From Flavimaribacter sp039888615 (lineage in GTDB: Bacteria; Pseudomonadota; Alphaproteobacteria; Rhizobiales; Rhizobiaceae), in NCBI GenBank assembly GCA_039888615.1, contig JBDQQS010000013.1: a DNA stretch of 64,000 nt. One strand, 5' to 3'. The notes under the pieces are model-generated. The model was not told the origin of the DNA, did not search any database, and saw only the letters and a list, made by a program, of their open reading frames with translations. Shown piece after piece: positions 33,792-43,204 of this stretch. Numbering within the stretch: the stretch's first letter is position 1; every line of letters starts with the position of its first letter. The translations under genes were made by a program, and so were the position numbers.

Positions 33792-35274
33792 CGTCCCGCC
33801 GCTCGCCGCCATTTCCAGGATCAGGAACGCCCAGCGCATCGTCGCCGTCGAGGAAGAGGGTGAGCGGGCGGGGCTGCGTGGCGGCCAGAGCCTGAGCGAC
33901 GCCCGGGCGCTGGCGCCTGATCTCGACAGTTTCGACCATGATGCGGAGGCCGACATGGCCCTGCTCACATCGGTCGCCATATGGTGTGACCGCTACACGC
34001 CGCTGGTCGCGATCGATCAGCCGTCGGATGCGATTGCCGGCGGTTGCGGCGGCCTTTTCCTGGACATTTCCGGCTGCGTTCATCTCTTCGGCGGCGAGCA
34101 GGCCATGCTCGACGACGTGACCGCCCGTCTGCGTGGCGCAGGATTTGCCGCCCAGGCGGCGATCGCCGACACGGCCGGGGCGGCCTGGGCGGCCGCGCGC
34201 TATGGAGACAGGCGGATCGTAGAGCCGGGCGACCAGCTGACCGCCCTCGGCGGCCTGCCGCTCGCCGCGCTCCGGCTCGATCCCGACTGCATCGACATGC
34301 TGGGCAAGCTCGGCCTGCGCACGATCGGCTGTATCGCGGATTTGCCCCGGGCGCCGCTTGCCGCCCGCTTCGGCGCTCAGCTCTTGCGACGGCTCGACCA
34401 GGCGCTCGGCCGCGAGGAGGAGGTCATTCAGCCACGGCTGCCGACGGCGGAATTGTCGTCGGAGAAGATCTTCGCCGAGCCGATCGCCCTGCAGGAGGAC
34501 ATCGAACGGACGATCGGTCTGCTCGCCGCCAATTTGCAGCCTTTGATGGATGCGAGACAGGTCGGCGCCCGCCGGCTCGAATTGCGGCTCTTCCGGGTGG
34601 ACGGCAAGGTCGCCGCGATCGAGGTCCGGTCCGCTGGCCCGGTTCGCACGCCCGATCGCATCCAGATGTTGTTTCGCGAGCGAATCGCCGGTTTCCACGA
34701 GGATCTCGACGCTGGGTTCGGCTTCGACCTGATCCGGCTGAATGTTCTGGAAAGCCAGGAACGGCTGGCTCGGCAGGACGATCTCGTCGCGGGCGGGGAT
34801 GCGCATGAGGCCTTCGACAGCCTGGTCGACCGGCTGGGCGCCCGCCTCGGCGTCGATCGCGTGCTGCGCTTCGCCTCAGCCGACACGCATATTCCCGAAC
34901 GCAGTTTCGGTCTTGTTTCGGCCGCAGGAGATCGTCCGGACAGCTCCGGTTTTGCGGTCGCCGCCGAGGCGCCCTGCGTTCTCACACGGCCGCTTCTGCT
35001 GTTCGATCGCCCGGAGCCTGTCGAGGCAATCGCCGAAGCTCCGGACGGACCGCCGGTCCGTTTCCGCTGGCGCAGGGCGGTCTACCGCATCGTGCGTTCG
35101 GAAGGGCCGGAACGGATTGGCGCGCAATGGTGGCTGGAAGGCCGCGGCGGCCGGAGCCGCGACTATTATCGCGTGGAGGATGACGAAGGCCATCGCTTCT
35201 GGATATTTCGGCACGGCCTTTTCGGGAGCGAGACCACCCATCCGAAATGGTACATGCATGGCTTGTTTGCATGA
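33685..35274 (+). CDS. imuB: Y-family polymerase-like protein ImuB
   Basis: A 529-residue relative of Y-family polymerases that acts as a hub for the mutasome and the beta clamp; ImuB proteins generally lack the catalytic acidic triad. Seen: RILSIALPCLSIDRMARR at the N-terminus, GLFLDISGCVHLFGGEQAM, AAIADTAGAAWAAARYG, LRTIGCIADLPRAPLAARFG. The best start is TTG 33685 behind CCGGAGTCGCCGC, since it yields the family N-terminus; an ATG 51 bases earlier is possible. Either way it overlaps imuA by more than 100 bases. Its stop overlaps the dnaE2 start (ATGA). Confidence 0.92.
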   Translation: MNRSQRILSIALPCLSIDRMARRKRGRSWRLTGRPDVPPLAAISRIRNAQRIVAVEEEGERAGLRGGQSLSDARALAPDLDSFDHDAEADMALLTSVAIWCDRYTPLVAIDQPSDAIAGGCGGLFLDISGCVHLFGGEQAMLDDVTARLRGAGFAAQAAIADTAGAAWAAARYGDRRIVEPGDQLTALGGLPLAALRLDPDCIDMLGKLGLRTIGCIADLPRAPLAARFGAQLLRRLDQALGREEEVIQPRLPTAELSSEKIFAEPIALQEDIERTIGLLAANLQPLMDARQVGARRLELRLFRVDGKVAAIEVRSAGPVRTPDRIQMLFRERIAGFHEDLDAGFGFDLIRLNVLESQERLARQDDLVAGGDAHEAFDSLVDRLGARLGVDRVLRFASADTHIPERSFGLVSAAGDRPDSSGFAVAAEAPCVLTRPLLLFDRPEPVEAIAEAPDGPPVRFRWRRAVYRIVRSEGPERIGAQWWLEGRGGRSRDYYRVEDDEGHRFWIFRHGLFGSETTHPKWYMHGLFA

Positions 35275-38200
35275 CTGCTCCCCGATACGCCGAACTCGCC
35301 GTGACGACGAATTTCTCCTTCCTGCGCGGCGCCTCGCATCCGGAGGAGATGGTGGCCGAAGCCGCGAGACTTGGTCTTGCGGGGGTAAGCGTGACGGACC
35401 GCAATTCGCTGGCCGGCGTCGTGCGCGGTCACATGGCGGCGAAGGAGGCGGGCATTGCCTATGCGCCCGGTTGCAGGTTGGTGTTTTCCGACGGAACGCC
35501 GGATATCCTCGTCTGGCCTGAGGATCGATCGGCCCATGGCCGTTTGTGCGAACTTCTGACGGCCGGCAAGCGGCGCGCGCCGAAAGGCGAATGCCATCTC
35601 GGTCTTGATGATCTCGCCGCCCATGGAAAAGGCCTCGTCATGGCGGTTATGGCGCCGCAGACCCTGCCGCAGCGCGAGCCGGTGGCGCTCGAATATCTGA
35701 GAGACTGCTTCGGGGATTATGTTCATCTCGCGGCCTCGCGGCGTTTTGCGGAATACGACCAGCGTTGTCTTGCGGGGCTTGGCGCGATGGCGAAACGCAC
35801 GGGCGCGCCGCTGCTCGCCATCGGGGATGTGCTCTATCACCGGCCCGAACGCCGCTTTCTGCAGGACGTGGTGAGCTGCATTCGCGAACATGTTTCGCTG
35901 CGTGAAGCCGGCCGGATGCTGGAGCCCAATGCCGAGCGGCATTTGCGCGACGCCGCGGAAATGACGCGTCTTTTCAAGGGGTACGAAGAAGCGGTCGCCC
36001 GCACGGTGGAAGTATTCAGCCGGCTATATTTCTCTGTGGATGATTTGAAATACCAGTATCCGGACGAACCGACCGGTAGCCCGTTGCCGCCGCAGAAGAC
36101 GTTGGAAAAGCTCACGGCGGAAGGCCTCGCGCAGCGTTATCCGCACGGCGCGCCTCGGAAAGTTTTGAAGGCGATCGACCATGAGCTGGATCTGATAGGG
36201 CGGCTGGAATACGCCCCCTACTTTCTCACGGTCTACGACATCGTTCGCTTCGCCAGAAGTCAGAACATCCTGTGTCAAGGGCGTGGTTCGGCCGCCAATT
36301 CCGCCGTCTGCTATTGTCTCGGCATTACCGAGGTGGATCCGGAGAAGACGGATCTTCTGTTCGAGCGTTTCATTTCGGAAGAACGCAACGAGCCGCCGGA
36401 TATCGACGTCGATTTCGAGCATGAACGGCGCGAGGAGGTAATCCAGTATATCTACGACAAATACGGACGGGAGCATGCGGGACTGGCCGCTACGGTTGTC
36501 AGCTATCGCGGGCGATCGGCGGTCCGCGAGGTCGGCAAGGTCTTTGGTCTGTCGGACGACACGATCACGGCGATCAGCGGCACCCGATGGGGCTCGTCAT
36601 CCTCGAAGCTGGGCGAGGAGGACGCCCGCCGGGCCGGCCTTGATCCGGGCGACCGGCATCTCATGCAGGCGCTCGACCTCGCCTCCCAGCTCATTGGATT
36701 TCCGCGGCACCTGTCGCAGCATGTCGGCGGCTTCGTAATTACGCGCGACCGGTTGAGTTCGGTCATTCCCATCGAGAATGCCGCGATGGAGGGGCGCACT
36801 GTCGTCGAGTGGGACAAGGACGACCTGGAATGCGCCGGCATCCTCAAGATCGACGTGCTGGCGCTCGGTATGCTGAGCTGCGTGCGCAAGGCTTTCGAAT
36901 TGCTCAGGGACCATTACGGGAGGCAAGAGACCCTGGCGTCGCTCCCGGATGGCGACAGGCGCGTCTACGACATGATCTGCGAGGCCGATACGGTGGGCGT
37001 TTTCCAGATCGAGAGCCGCGCCCAGATGTCGATGCTGCCGCGGCTGCGTCCGCGCTGCTATTATGACCTCGTCATCGAAGTGGCCATTGTCCGGCCGGGG
37101 CCGATCCAGGGCGATATGGTGCATCCTTATCTGCGCCGTCGCCAGGGCAAGGAAAAGGTCACCTATCCCAAGAAGGAGCTGGAAGGCGTTCTCGCCAAGA
37201 CGCTGGGCGTACCGCTTTTTCAGGAGCAGGCCATGAACATCGCCATCGTGGCCGCCGGTTTCACGCCCGGCGAAGCCGACAAGCTCAGGCGCGCCATGGC
37301 GACCTTCCGGCGGGTGGGCACCATTCACTCCTTCCGCGCCAAGATGGTGGAGGGGATGGTCGCCAACGGCTACGAACAGGACTTCGCCGAGCATTGCTTC
37401 AGCCAGATCGAAGGCTTCGGTGAATACGGGTTTCCGGAAAGCCATGCGGCGAGCTTCGCCCTGCTCGTCTATGTCTCATGCTGGCTGAAATGCTATTATC
37501 CGGATGTCTTTTGCGCTGCGATCCTCAACGCCCAGCCGATGGGCTTCTACGCGCCGGCCCAGCTCATTCGCGACGCCCGCGAGCACGGGGTCGCAATGCG
37601 CGGCGTCGACGTCAATCATTCCGACTGGCTGTCGACGCTTGAAGCCTGTACGCCGGCGGAACTGGAAGCGGCGCCGGGCGCCGTGGCGCGCCGTTTCGCA
37701 GTAATGAAGGGGGTGATGAAACACACCCATGCGGTGCGCCTCGGACTTCACCAGATCAAGGGATTCGGCGAGGAAAACGCGACCATGCTAATCGATAACA
37801 GGGGCCGGGGCTATGACAGCGTGCGGGATTTGTGGATGCGTTCCGGCTTGCCCCGGCGCGCCATCCAGCTGCTTGCCGAAGCGGACGCCTTTTCTTCGCT
37901 CGGGCTCAGCCGTCGCGATGCGCTGTGGGCGGTGCGGGCGCTGGATCCGCTGGGCGCAGCCGAACGGTTGCCACTTTTTGCAATGAGCGGACAAAATAAA
38001 TTGCAAAAAGAAAGTGAAATAATATTGCCGCCCATGCCGCTCGGTGAACAGGTTCTCAATGACTATCGCAGCCTTACCTATTCGCTGCGCGCCCATCCGG
38101 TTTCCTTCGTGCGCCCGGTTCTGGAGCGAAAGGGCTATCGCCGCAACGGGGATTTGCAGGACGTCGCCCCCGGGCGTTTCGTTACGGTCGCCGGGCTGGT

Positions 38201-38612
38201 GCTGGTGCGGCAGCGGCCCGGTTCGGCCAATGGCGTCGTCTTCGAGACCATCGAGGATGAAACCGGCGTCGCCAACGCCATCGTCTGGCCGAAAGTGTTC
38301 GAACGCTATCGCACGATCGTGCTCGGCAGCCGCTTCGTCGGCATTTGCGGGCCGTTGCAATCACAGGACGGGGTCATCCATGTCGTCGCCCGGCAGTTGC
38401 TGGATCTTACGCCGCTTCTCGCGCCGCTCGCTGATCTGAACCAGCCTGTCGACGGACTTGCCCGGGCTGACGAGGTTCGCAGGCAGCAACCGCCCCGCAA
38501 GACCCCGCGTGGTATAATGATACGGGAGCGCGTCGCCGGCGCAGGCTCATCGACAGACCTGCAACAGGCGCCAAATCGGTCGATCCTGCCGAAGGGGCGG
38601 AATTTTCACTGA
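35271..38612 (+). CDS. dnaE2: Error-prone DNA polymerase DnaE2 (ImuC)
   Basis: A 1113-residue C-family polymerase used for translesion synthesis. The PHP domain covers about 1-70 onward (YAELAVTTNFSFLRGASHPEEM), and the polymerase core has the catalytic aspartates D377 and D379 in PPDIDVDFEHERREE and the GRGSAANSAVCYCLGIT loop. The HhH and OB-fold regions are at the end (FVTVAGLVLVRQRPGS...ETGVANAIVWP). The start ATG at 35271 overlaps the imuB stop, so the two are translationally coupled; an earlier ATG at 35247 is unlikely. It converges with the YbaN-like gene with 7 bases of overlap. Confidence 0.95.
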   Translation: MTAPRYAELAVTTNFSFLRGASHPEEMVAEAARLGLAGVSVTDRNSLAGVVRGHMAAKEAGIAYAPGCRLVFSDGTPDILVWPEDRSAHGRLCELLTAGKRRAPKGECHLGLDDLAAHGKGLVMAVMAPQTLPQREPVALEYLRDCFGDYVHLAASRRFAEYDQRCLAGLGAMAKRTGAPLLAIGDVLYHRPERRFLQDVVSCIREHVSLREAGRMLEPNAERHLRDAAEMTRLFKGYEEAVARTVEVFSRLYFSVDDLKYQYPDEPTGSPLPPQKTLEKLTAEGLAQRYPHGAPRKVLKAIDHELDLIGRLEYAPYFLTVYDIVRFARSQNILCQGRGSAANSAVCYCLGITEVDPEKTDLLFERFISEERNEPPDIDVDFEHERREEVIQYIYDKYGREHAGLAATVVSYRGRSAVREVGKVFGLSDDTITAISGTRWGSSSSKLGEEDARRAGLDPGDRHLMQALDLASQLIGFPRHLSQHVGGFVITRDRLSSVIPIENAAMEGRTVVEWDKDDLECAGILKIDVLALGMLSCVRKAFELLRDHYGRQETLASLPDGDRRVYDMICEADTVGVFQIESRAQMSMLPRLRPRCYYDLVIEVAIVRPGPIQGDMVHPYLRRRQGKEKVTYPKKELEGVLAKTLGVPLFQEQAMNIAIVAAGFTPGEADKLRRAMATFRRVGTIHSFRAKMVEGMVANGYEQDFAEHCFSQIEGFGEYGFPESHAASFALLVYVSCWLKCYYPDVFCAAILNAQPMGFYAPAQLIRDAREHGVAMRGVDVNHSDWLSTLEACTPAELEAAPGAVARRFAVMKGVMKHTHAVRLGLHQIKGFGEENATMLIDNRGRGYDSVRDLWMRSGLPRRAIQLLAEADAFSSLGLSRRDALWAVRALDPLGAAERLPLFAMSGQNKLQKESEIILPPMPLGEQVLNDYRSLTYSLRAHPVSFVRPVLERKGYRRNGDLQDVAPGRFVTVAGLVLVRQRPGSANGVVFETIEDETGVANAIVWPKVFERYRTIVLGSRFVGICGPLQSQDGVIHVVARQLLDLTPLLAPLADLNQPVDGLARADEVRRQQPPRKTPRGIMIRERVAGAGSSTDLQQAPNRSILPKGRNFH

Positions 38613-39001
38613 CCGCCGGCGTCGGGCGGCGGCGAGGGTCGCGTCAGGATGAAAAGACCCATCACAATCAGCACGCCGACCTGAATCGCGATGATCCAGC
38701 TTGTGACGCCGACGGCGAAGCTGATTGCCAGAACGGCGGCCATCGCGACGATGGACAGCCGCTTGCCGCGGAGAGAAATGGCGCGATGATCGCGCCAATC
38801 GCGGATCGGGGGTCCGAAGCGCGGATGGTTGACCAGCCAGTCATGTAGCCGGTCCGAACTGCGGGCAAAGCAGTACGCCGACAGGATCAGAAACGGCGTG
38901 GTCGGGACAAGCGGCAGCACGACGCCGGCTATGCCGGCGCCAAAACTCAGAAAGCCGGCCGCAAGCCAGAAATAACGCAGCACCGGGCCGGAAGCCGTCA
39001 T
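38606..39001 (-). CDS. YbaN/DUF454-family inner-membrane protein
   Basis: A 131-residue protein with the DUF454 pattern: an N-terminal hydrophobic segment, GVVLPLVPTTPFLILSAYCFARSSDRLHDWLVNHPRFGPPIRDW, and two close C-terminal hydrophobic segments (about 82-115). Function unknown. It starts within the stop of the PLP decarboxylase upstream (four-base overlap), so the two form a coupled pair. Its end overlaps the end of dnaE2 on the other strand. Confidence 0.88.
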   Translation of the reverse strand: MTASGPVLRYFWLAAGFLSFGAGIAGVVLPLVPTTPFLILSAYCFARSSDRLHDWLVNHPRFGPPIRDWRDHRAISLRGKRLSIVAMAAVLAISFAVGVTSWIIAIQVGVLIVMGLFILTRPSPPPDAGGQ

Positions 39002-40413
39002 CCCGTAAGAGACCGCGCGACTTCACATATGGAATTCAAGGCGATGTCGATGTCCTGCTCCTCCATTTCGAACTGGCCGGCGACGAAACGAATGGCCAGC
39101 TTTTCATCAAACATGGTCTGGGTGAGGTAGATGCGGCCGTCATCGTTGATGGCCTCGACAAGCTGTCGGTTCAGAGTGTTGAGATCGCCTTCATAGTCGG
39201 GCGGCGCATATCGGAACGAAAACAATGAAAGCATGGGTTCCGTCACAATCTCGAAATCCGGTTCGGCGGTGAGGCGCCCGGCCAGCCATTCGGACCAGCG
39301 CACATGATCACGGATACGCCGGCGCAGGCCTTCCAAACCGTAGGCGCGCAAGAGAAACCAGACCTTCAGGGCCCGGAACCGCCGGCCCAACGGCACCGAC
39401 CATTCGCTGAAATTGACGAAGCCATCCTTGCCATAGGTCTTCAGAAATTCCGGATGGATCGCGAGGGTCTTCACCAGCATTTCCGGGTCGCGCAGGAAAT
39501 GGGCGGAACATTCCATGGAGGCGCCAAGCCATTTGTGCGGATTGAAGACGATGCTGTCGGCGGCCTCGACGCCAGCCCAGTAATGACGAAATTCCGGGCA
39601 AATCATCGCCGATCCCGCCCAGGCGGCGTCGACATGGGTATAGAGGTCCTCCCTTTCTGCGATGGCGCAAAGCGCTCCAACGTCGTCGATCGCGCCGATC
39701 GACGTGCCGCCGACACATATCACTAGGCCGGCGGGAACGTATCCCGCCGCTCGATCCTCAGCGATCGCGCGTTCGAGAGCGGCGACATCCATGGACAGAT
39801 CGTCCCGCAACGGAATATGCACGAGATTGTCTTGCCCCATGCCGGAGACCCACATGGCCTTATCGACCGATGTGTGCGTTCCCTCGGAAGCGTAGACGCG
39901 CAGCCGCTCACGACCAAATAGTCCCGTTTGGTTGCCGTTCCAGCCGAGCGCCCTTTCCCGCATGGTCAGAACGGCGCAGAGCGTCGCCGTAGAAGCCGTG
40001 TCCTGAAAAGTTCCCTGAAAGACCTCGGGCAGGCCTATGGCCTGGCGAAGCCAGTCGATCATCGCGATTTCAAGCTCCGTGGCTGCAGGCGATGTCTGCC
40101 AAAGCATGCATTGCGCAGCCATCGCGCCGGCCAGCTGTTCTGCGATGATGGCTGCAGGCGCGGCGTTGCTCTGAAAATAGGCGAAAAAACGCGGATGCTG
40201 CCAGTGCGTCATCCCGTCCGGAATGATGCGCTCGAAATCGGCGAAGATATCCTCCATGGCGTGCGCCTCCTCCGGAGGACCGGCTTCGATCAGCTTGCCG
40301 ATTGCGCCCGGCTGAAGGCGTGGGCGCACGGGCCGCTTGTCGATCCCGTCATGATAATCGGCGGACCAGTCGCTTGCCCGGTGCGACCATTTTCGAAACT
40401 CGCTCTTGTCCAT
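38998..40413 (-). CDS. PLP-dependent group II decarboxylase (aromatic-L-amino-acid type)
   Basis: A 471-residue decarboxylase of the DOPA/tyrosine/tryptophan decarboxylase family. PLP contacts are visible: H180 in SEGTHTSVDKA (ring stacking), D262 in YTHVDAAWAG, and the Schiff-base lysine K294 in VFNPHKWLGAS. The N-terminal three-helix cap (MDKSEFRKWSHRASDWSADY...) is typical. The substrate may be tyrosine, DOPA, tryptophan or phenylalanine; sequence alone cannot choose. It is divergent from the glucosylglycerate operon and coupled to the YbaN-like gene. Confidence 0.88.
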   Translation of the reverse strand: MDKSEFRKWSHRASDWSADYHDGIDKRPVRPRLQPGAIGKLIEAGPPEEAHAMEDIFADFERIIPDGMTHWQHPRFFAYFQSNAAPAAIIAEQLAGAMAAQCMLWQTSPAATELEIAMIDWLRQAIGLPEVFQGTFQDTASTATLCAVLTMRERALGWNGNQTGLFGRERLRVYASEGTHTSVDKAMWVSGMGQDNLVHIPLRDDLSMDVAALERAIAEDRAAGYVPAGLVICVGGTSIGAIDDVGALCAIAEREDLYTHVDAAWAGSAMICPEFRHYWAGVEAADSIVFNPHKWLGASMECSAHFLRDPEMLVKTLAIHPEFLKTYGKDGFVNFSEWSVPLGRRFRALKVWFLLRAYGLEGLRRRIRDHVRWSEWLAGRLTAEPDFEIVTEPMLSLFSFRYAPPDYEGDLNTLNRQLVEAINDDGRIYLTQTMFDEKLAIRFVAGQFEMEEQDIDIALNSICEVARSLTG

Positions 40414-40598
40414 CTCATCGTTTCCTCTTTGTCGCGGACGTTAGTCAGTGTCGTCGGGAATTGAAACCGAAGAAATCGCCGCGCCTGAAAGCGGACCATC
40501 GAACGGGCTGTTTTACCAACAGGATGCAAAGAGTTTTGCGGCAGCGCACAAAGGGTGCTACCAATAGAAAATCAGCAAGTTGGAAGGTCTGGAATTCG

Positions 40599-42404
40599 TT
40601 GACGGTCGCAGCAGGCAAGGAAGGGCGGGCGAACCCAAAAATCGAAGGGAACGGCAGCGGCAGCGTTTCGGCCCGTCTCAACGAAAGCCTGCGCCAGATG
40701 CTGAGCTCTATCTATCCGGATTATGATGTTGGAGAACTGACGAACGCGGTCATTTCAGCCTATTGGAGCGGTGAATCGCGTCCAAGACGGCGCGGTCGAG
40801 TGGCCGGCAACACAATCTGGAGCGAGAAGGACACGTACGTCATCACCTATGGCAACAGCCTTGTCGATGGCGAACACAAGCCTCTGGATCTGCTCTACGA
40901 TTTTTTGAATCGCTATCTGAAGGGAACGATCAAGGGCGTACATATCCTTCCCTATTTTCCCTTCACCTCCGATGACGGTTTTGCGGTTACCGACTACTAC
41001 ACGGTCAACAGCGCTCTCGGCGCCTGGGAGGATATCCAGCGCATTGCCGGCAAATTTCGACTGATGTCGGACCTCGTCCTCAATCACTGTTCCAGCCAAA
41101 GCGTCTGGTTCAGCGAATATCTACAGGCTCACGAGCCATACGACCGCTATTTCTTCGAGGCAGATCCAACGGATGACCTCGCCAACGTTGTGCGCCCGCG
41201 TGCCCATCCGCTGCTTCGCGAAGTCGAAACCGCGAATGGTTCGAAGCATGTGTGGTGCACTTTCAGCCACGACCAGATCGATTTCGACTTCTCGAATCCG
41301 GAAGTTCTTCTCGAGTTCCTGCGTATCATGCGTTTTCACGTCGACAGGGGCGTGCGCACGATTCGGCTCGACGCCGTCGCTTTCATCTGGAAGGAAATCG
41401 GCACGTCTTGCATTCACCTGCGCCAGACGCATGAAATCGTCCGGTTGATGCGCTTGCTTGCCGATTACAGCGATGAAGCGGTGGTGCTGATCACCGAGAC
41501 GAACGTGCCGAATATCGAGAATCTCAGCTATTTCGGCAATCGCAACGAAGCCCACGCGATTTACAATTTTTCGCTGCCGCCCCTGATCCTGCAAGCGCTT
41601 CTGACCGGCAAATCATCGCATCTCAATGCATGGCAGATGGCGATGCCGCCGGCGCAACGCGGCTGTTGCTATTTCAACTTCACAGCCTCACATGACGGAA
41701 TCGGATTACGGCCGGCCGAAGGCCTCCTGAGCGATGAAGAAATCGCGGAAATGATCGATGCGGTGACGGGCTTCGGAGGCAAGGTCAGCATGCGGCGAAT
41801 GCCGAACGGAAAAGACCGGCCCTACGAGATGAATGTCTCGCTCTATGACGCCATGAAGGGAACCTGCGAGGGCGAGGACGACTACAATCTGGAGCGCTTC
41901 CTGTGCAGCCAGGCGATTGCAATGGCTCTGGAAGGCATTCCCGCGTTCTACATCCATTCTCTTCTCGCCACGCCGAATGATATTTCAGGCGTCGAAAAAA
42001 CGGGAATCAATCGCGCCATCAACCGACATCGCTGGAACTATCCGGAATTGCAGCAGAAACTCGCTGACGGAACCTCCCGTCAGGCAATCGCCTTCAACCA
42101 TATCAAACGCATGATTGGCATCCGGATCCGCCAGCCGGCGTTTCATCCAAACGCCACACAGTTCACTCTACAGCTGGGCGAGCAACTTTTTGGCTTTTGG
42201 CGTCAAAGCACGGACCGGGAGCAGAGCATTTTTGCAATTCATAATGTTTCCGACAAGACCGTAACTATTCCCTCCATGTCGCTGAACCTGATTGGCGGAG
42301 CCGACTGGAATGACCTGCTTTCGGGTGAGCCGGTGCGCGCTTTCACCGGTGAAATCGAGTTCGCGCCTTATCAATGCCGCTGGATCACGAACGGTTCCGC
42401 CTGA
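40599..42404 (+). CDS. Glucosylglycerate phosphorylase-like GH13_18 enzyme (sucrose phosphorylase family)
   Basis: A 601-residue (beta/alpha)8 enzyme. It fits the branch of E. coli YcjM, glucosylglycerate phosphorylase: LPYFPFTSDDGFAVTDYYTVN, nucleophile D258 in IRLDAVAFIWKEIGTSCIHLR, acid/base E300 in LITETNVPNIENLSYFG, and SHDGIGLRPAEGLL. The enzyme splits glucosylglycerate with phosphate to glucose 1-phosphate and glycerate. Start: TTG 40599, the closest upstream start with a ribosome-like GGAAGG; ATG 40524 is possible, and the frame continues upstream without family similarity. Its stop overlaps the next start. The neighbours (phosphatase and synthase for the same sugar) support glucosylglycerate over sucrose as substrate. 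Confidence 0.85.
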   Translation: MTVAAGKEGRANPKIEGNGSGSVSARLNESLRQMLSSIYPDYDVGELTNAVISAYWSGESRPRRRGRVAGNTIWSEKDTYVITYGNSLVDGEHKPLDLLYDFLNRYLKGTIKGVHILPYFPFTSDDGFAVTDYYTVNSALGAWEDIQRIAGKFRLMSDLVLNHCSSQSVWFSEYLQAHEPYDRYFFEADPTDDLANVVRPRAHPLLREVETANGSKHVWCTFSHDQIDFDFSNPEVLLEFLRIMRFHVDRGVRTIRLDAVAFIWKEIGTSCIHLRQTHEIVRLMRLLADYSDEAVVLITETNVPNIENLSYFGNRNEAHAIYNFSLPPLILQALLTGKSSHLNAWQMAMPPAQRGCCYFNFTASHDGIGLRPAEGLLSDEEIAEMIDAVTGFGGKVSMRRMPNGKDRPYEMNVSLYDAMKGTCEGEDDYNLERFLCSQAIAMALEGIPAFYIHSLLATPNDISGVEKTGINRAINRHRWNYPELQQKLADGTSRQAIAFNHIKRMIGIRIRQPAFHPNATQFTLQLGEQLFGFWRQSTDREQSIFAIHNVSDKTVTIPSMSLNLIGGADWNDLLSGEPVRAFTGEIEFAPYQCRWITNGSA

Positions 42405-43201
42405 TGCGTCCAGTCATTGTTTTCAGTGATCTGGACGGCACGTTGCTGGATCATGAAACATACAGTTTTGAAGCCGCACTGCCGGCCCTGTCGCGGTTGA
42501 AAAATCTATATATTCCGCTCGTTCTTGCCTCCAGCAAGACAGCTGCGGAGATTGCACCGCTGCGGGCTGCAATGGGTTTTGCGCATTGTCCAGCCATTGT
42601 GGAAAACGGCGCGGGCGTGCTGCCGCCGGATTGCGGGGCGGATGACGCCGGGACAACCCATGAAAGGCTTGTCGCTGCGCTCGACGCCTTGCCCGCAGAG
42701 CTTCGATCCTGCTTCACGGGGTTTTCTGACTGGGACGTCTCCGAGATTGCCGCCACAACCGGCCTCGACCGGAGTTCGGCAGAACGCGCGCGCAAGCGAT
42801 CCTTCTCCGAGCCGGGACTATGGACTGGAACCGAAGCGCAATTGGAGGCGTTTCGGAGCAGGCTTTTGCAATCGGGAATCATCATTCAGAAAGGTGGCCG
42901 TTTCCATACGCTTTCCTTTGGCGGTAACAAGGCGGATCGGCTTGGCGAAATAAGCTTGCAATTTGAAAGTGAGAAAGGATCCCGTCCGTTCTGTTTGGCT
43001 CTGGGCGATGCGCCAAATGACATTGCGATGTTGGAGACGGCGGATTGCGGCGTCATAATTCCTAATCCGGGGCACAGCGGAATCCCTGAATTAGCCGGCG
43101 AAATGAATGGTCGGGTCAAACGCGCCAGATTTCCGGGACCGAAAGGCTGGAACGACAGTGTTCTGTCGTGTATCGATGAAATTGAGAAGAACGGGACGTG
43201 A
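42404..43201 (+). CDS. Glucosyl/mannosyl-3-phosphoglycerate phosphatase (HAD-IIB)
   Basis: A 265-residue HAD phosphatase of the mannosyl-3-phosphoglycerate phosphatase family. Motif I is FSDLDGTLLD with D9 and D11; motif II is LVLASSKT, and the final acidic motif is LGDAPNDIAML. It dephosphorylates the sugar-3-phosphoglycerate formed by the synthase encoded next. Its ATG overlaps the stop of the phosphorylase gene (TGATG), so translation is coupled. The reaction is inferred from the operon: glucosyl-3-phosphoglycerate to glucosylglycerate. Length is normal. Confidence 0.86.
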   Translation: MRPVIVFSDLDGTLLDHETYSFEAALPALSRLKNLYIPLVLASSKTAAEIAPLRAAMGFAHCPAIVENGAGVLPPDCGADDAGTTHERLVAALDALPAELRSCFTGFSDWDVSEIAATTGLDRSSAERARKRSFSEPGLWTGTEAQLEAFRSRLLQSGIIIQKGGRFHTLSFGGNKADRLGEISLQFESEKGSRPFCLALGDAPNDIAMLETADCGVIIPNPGHSGIPELAGEMNGRVKRARFPGPKGWNDSVLSCIDEIEKNGT

Positions 43202-43204
43202 AGC

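Noticed and set aside
33496..34806. 436-codon minus-strand ORF opposite imuB
   Set aside because: Same reason: composition shadow of a GC-rich gene, Arg/Glu-rich and without recognisable motifs.
40302..40598. Extra 99 residues at the N-terminus of the glucosylglycerate phosphorylase
   Set aside because: The stretch runs through the divergent promoter region, is Arg-rich, has no family similarity, and a TTG with a ribosome-like site lies at 40599.
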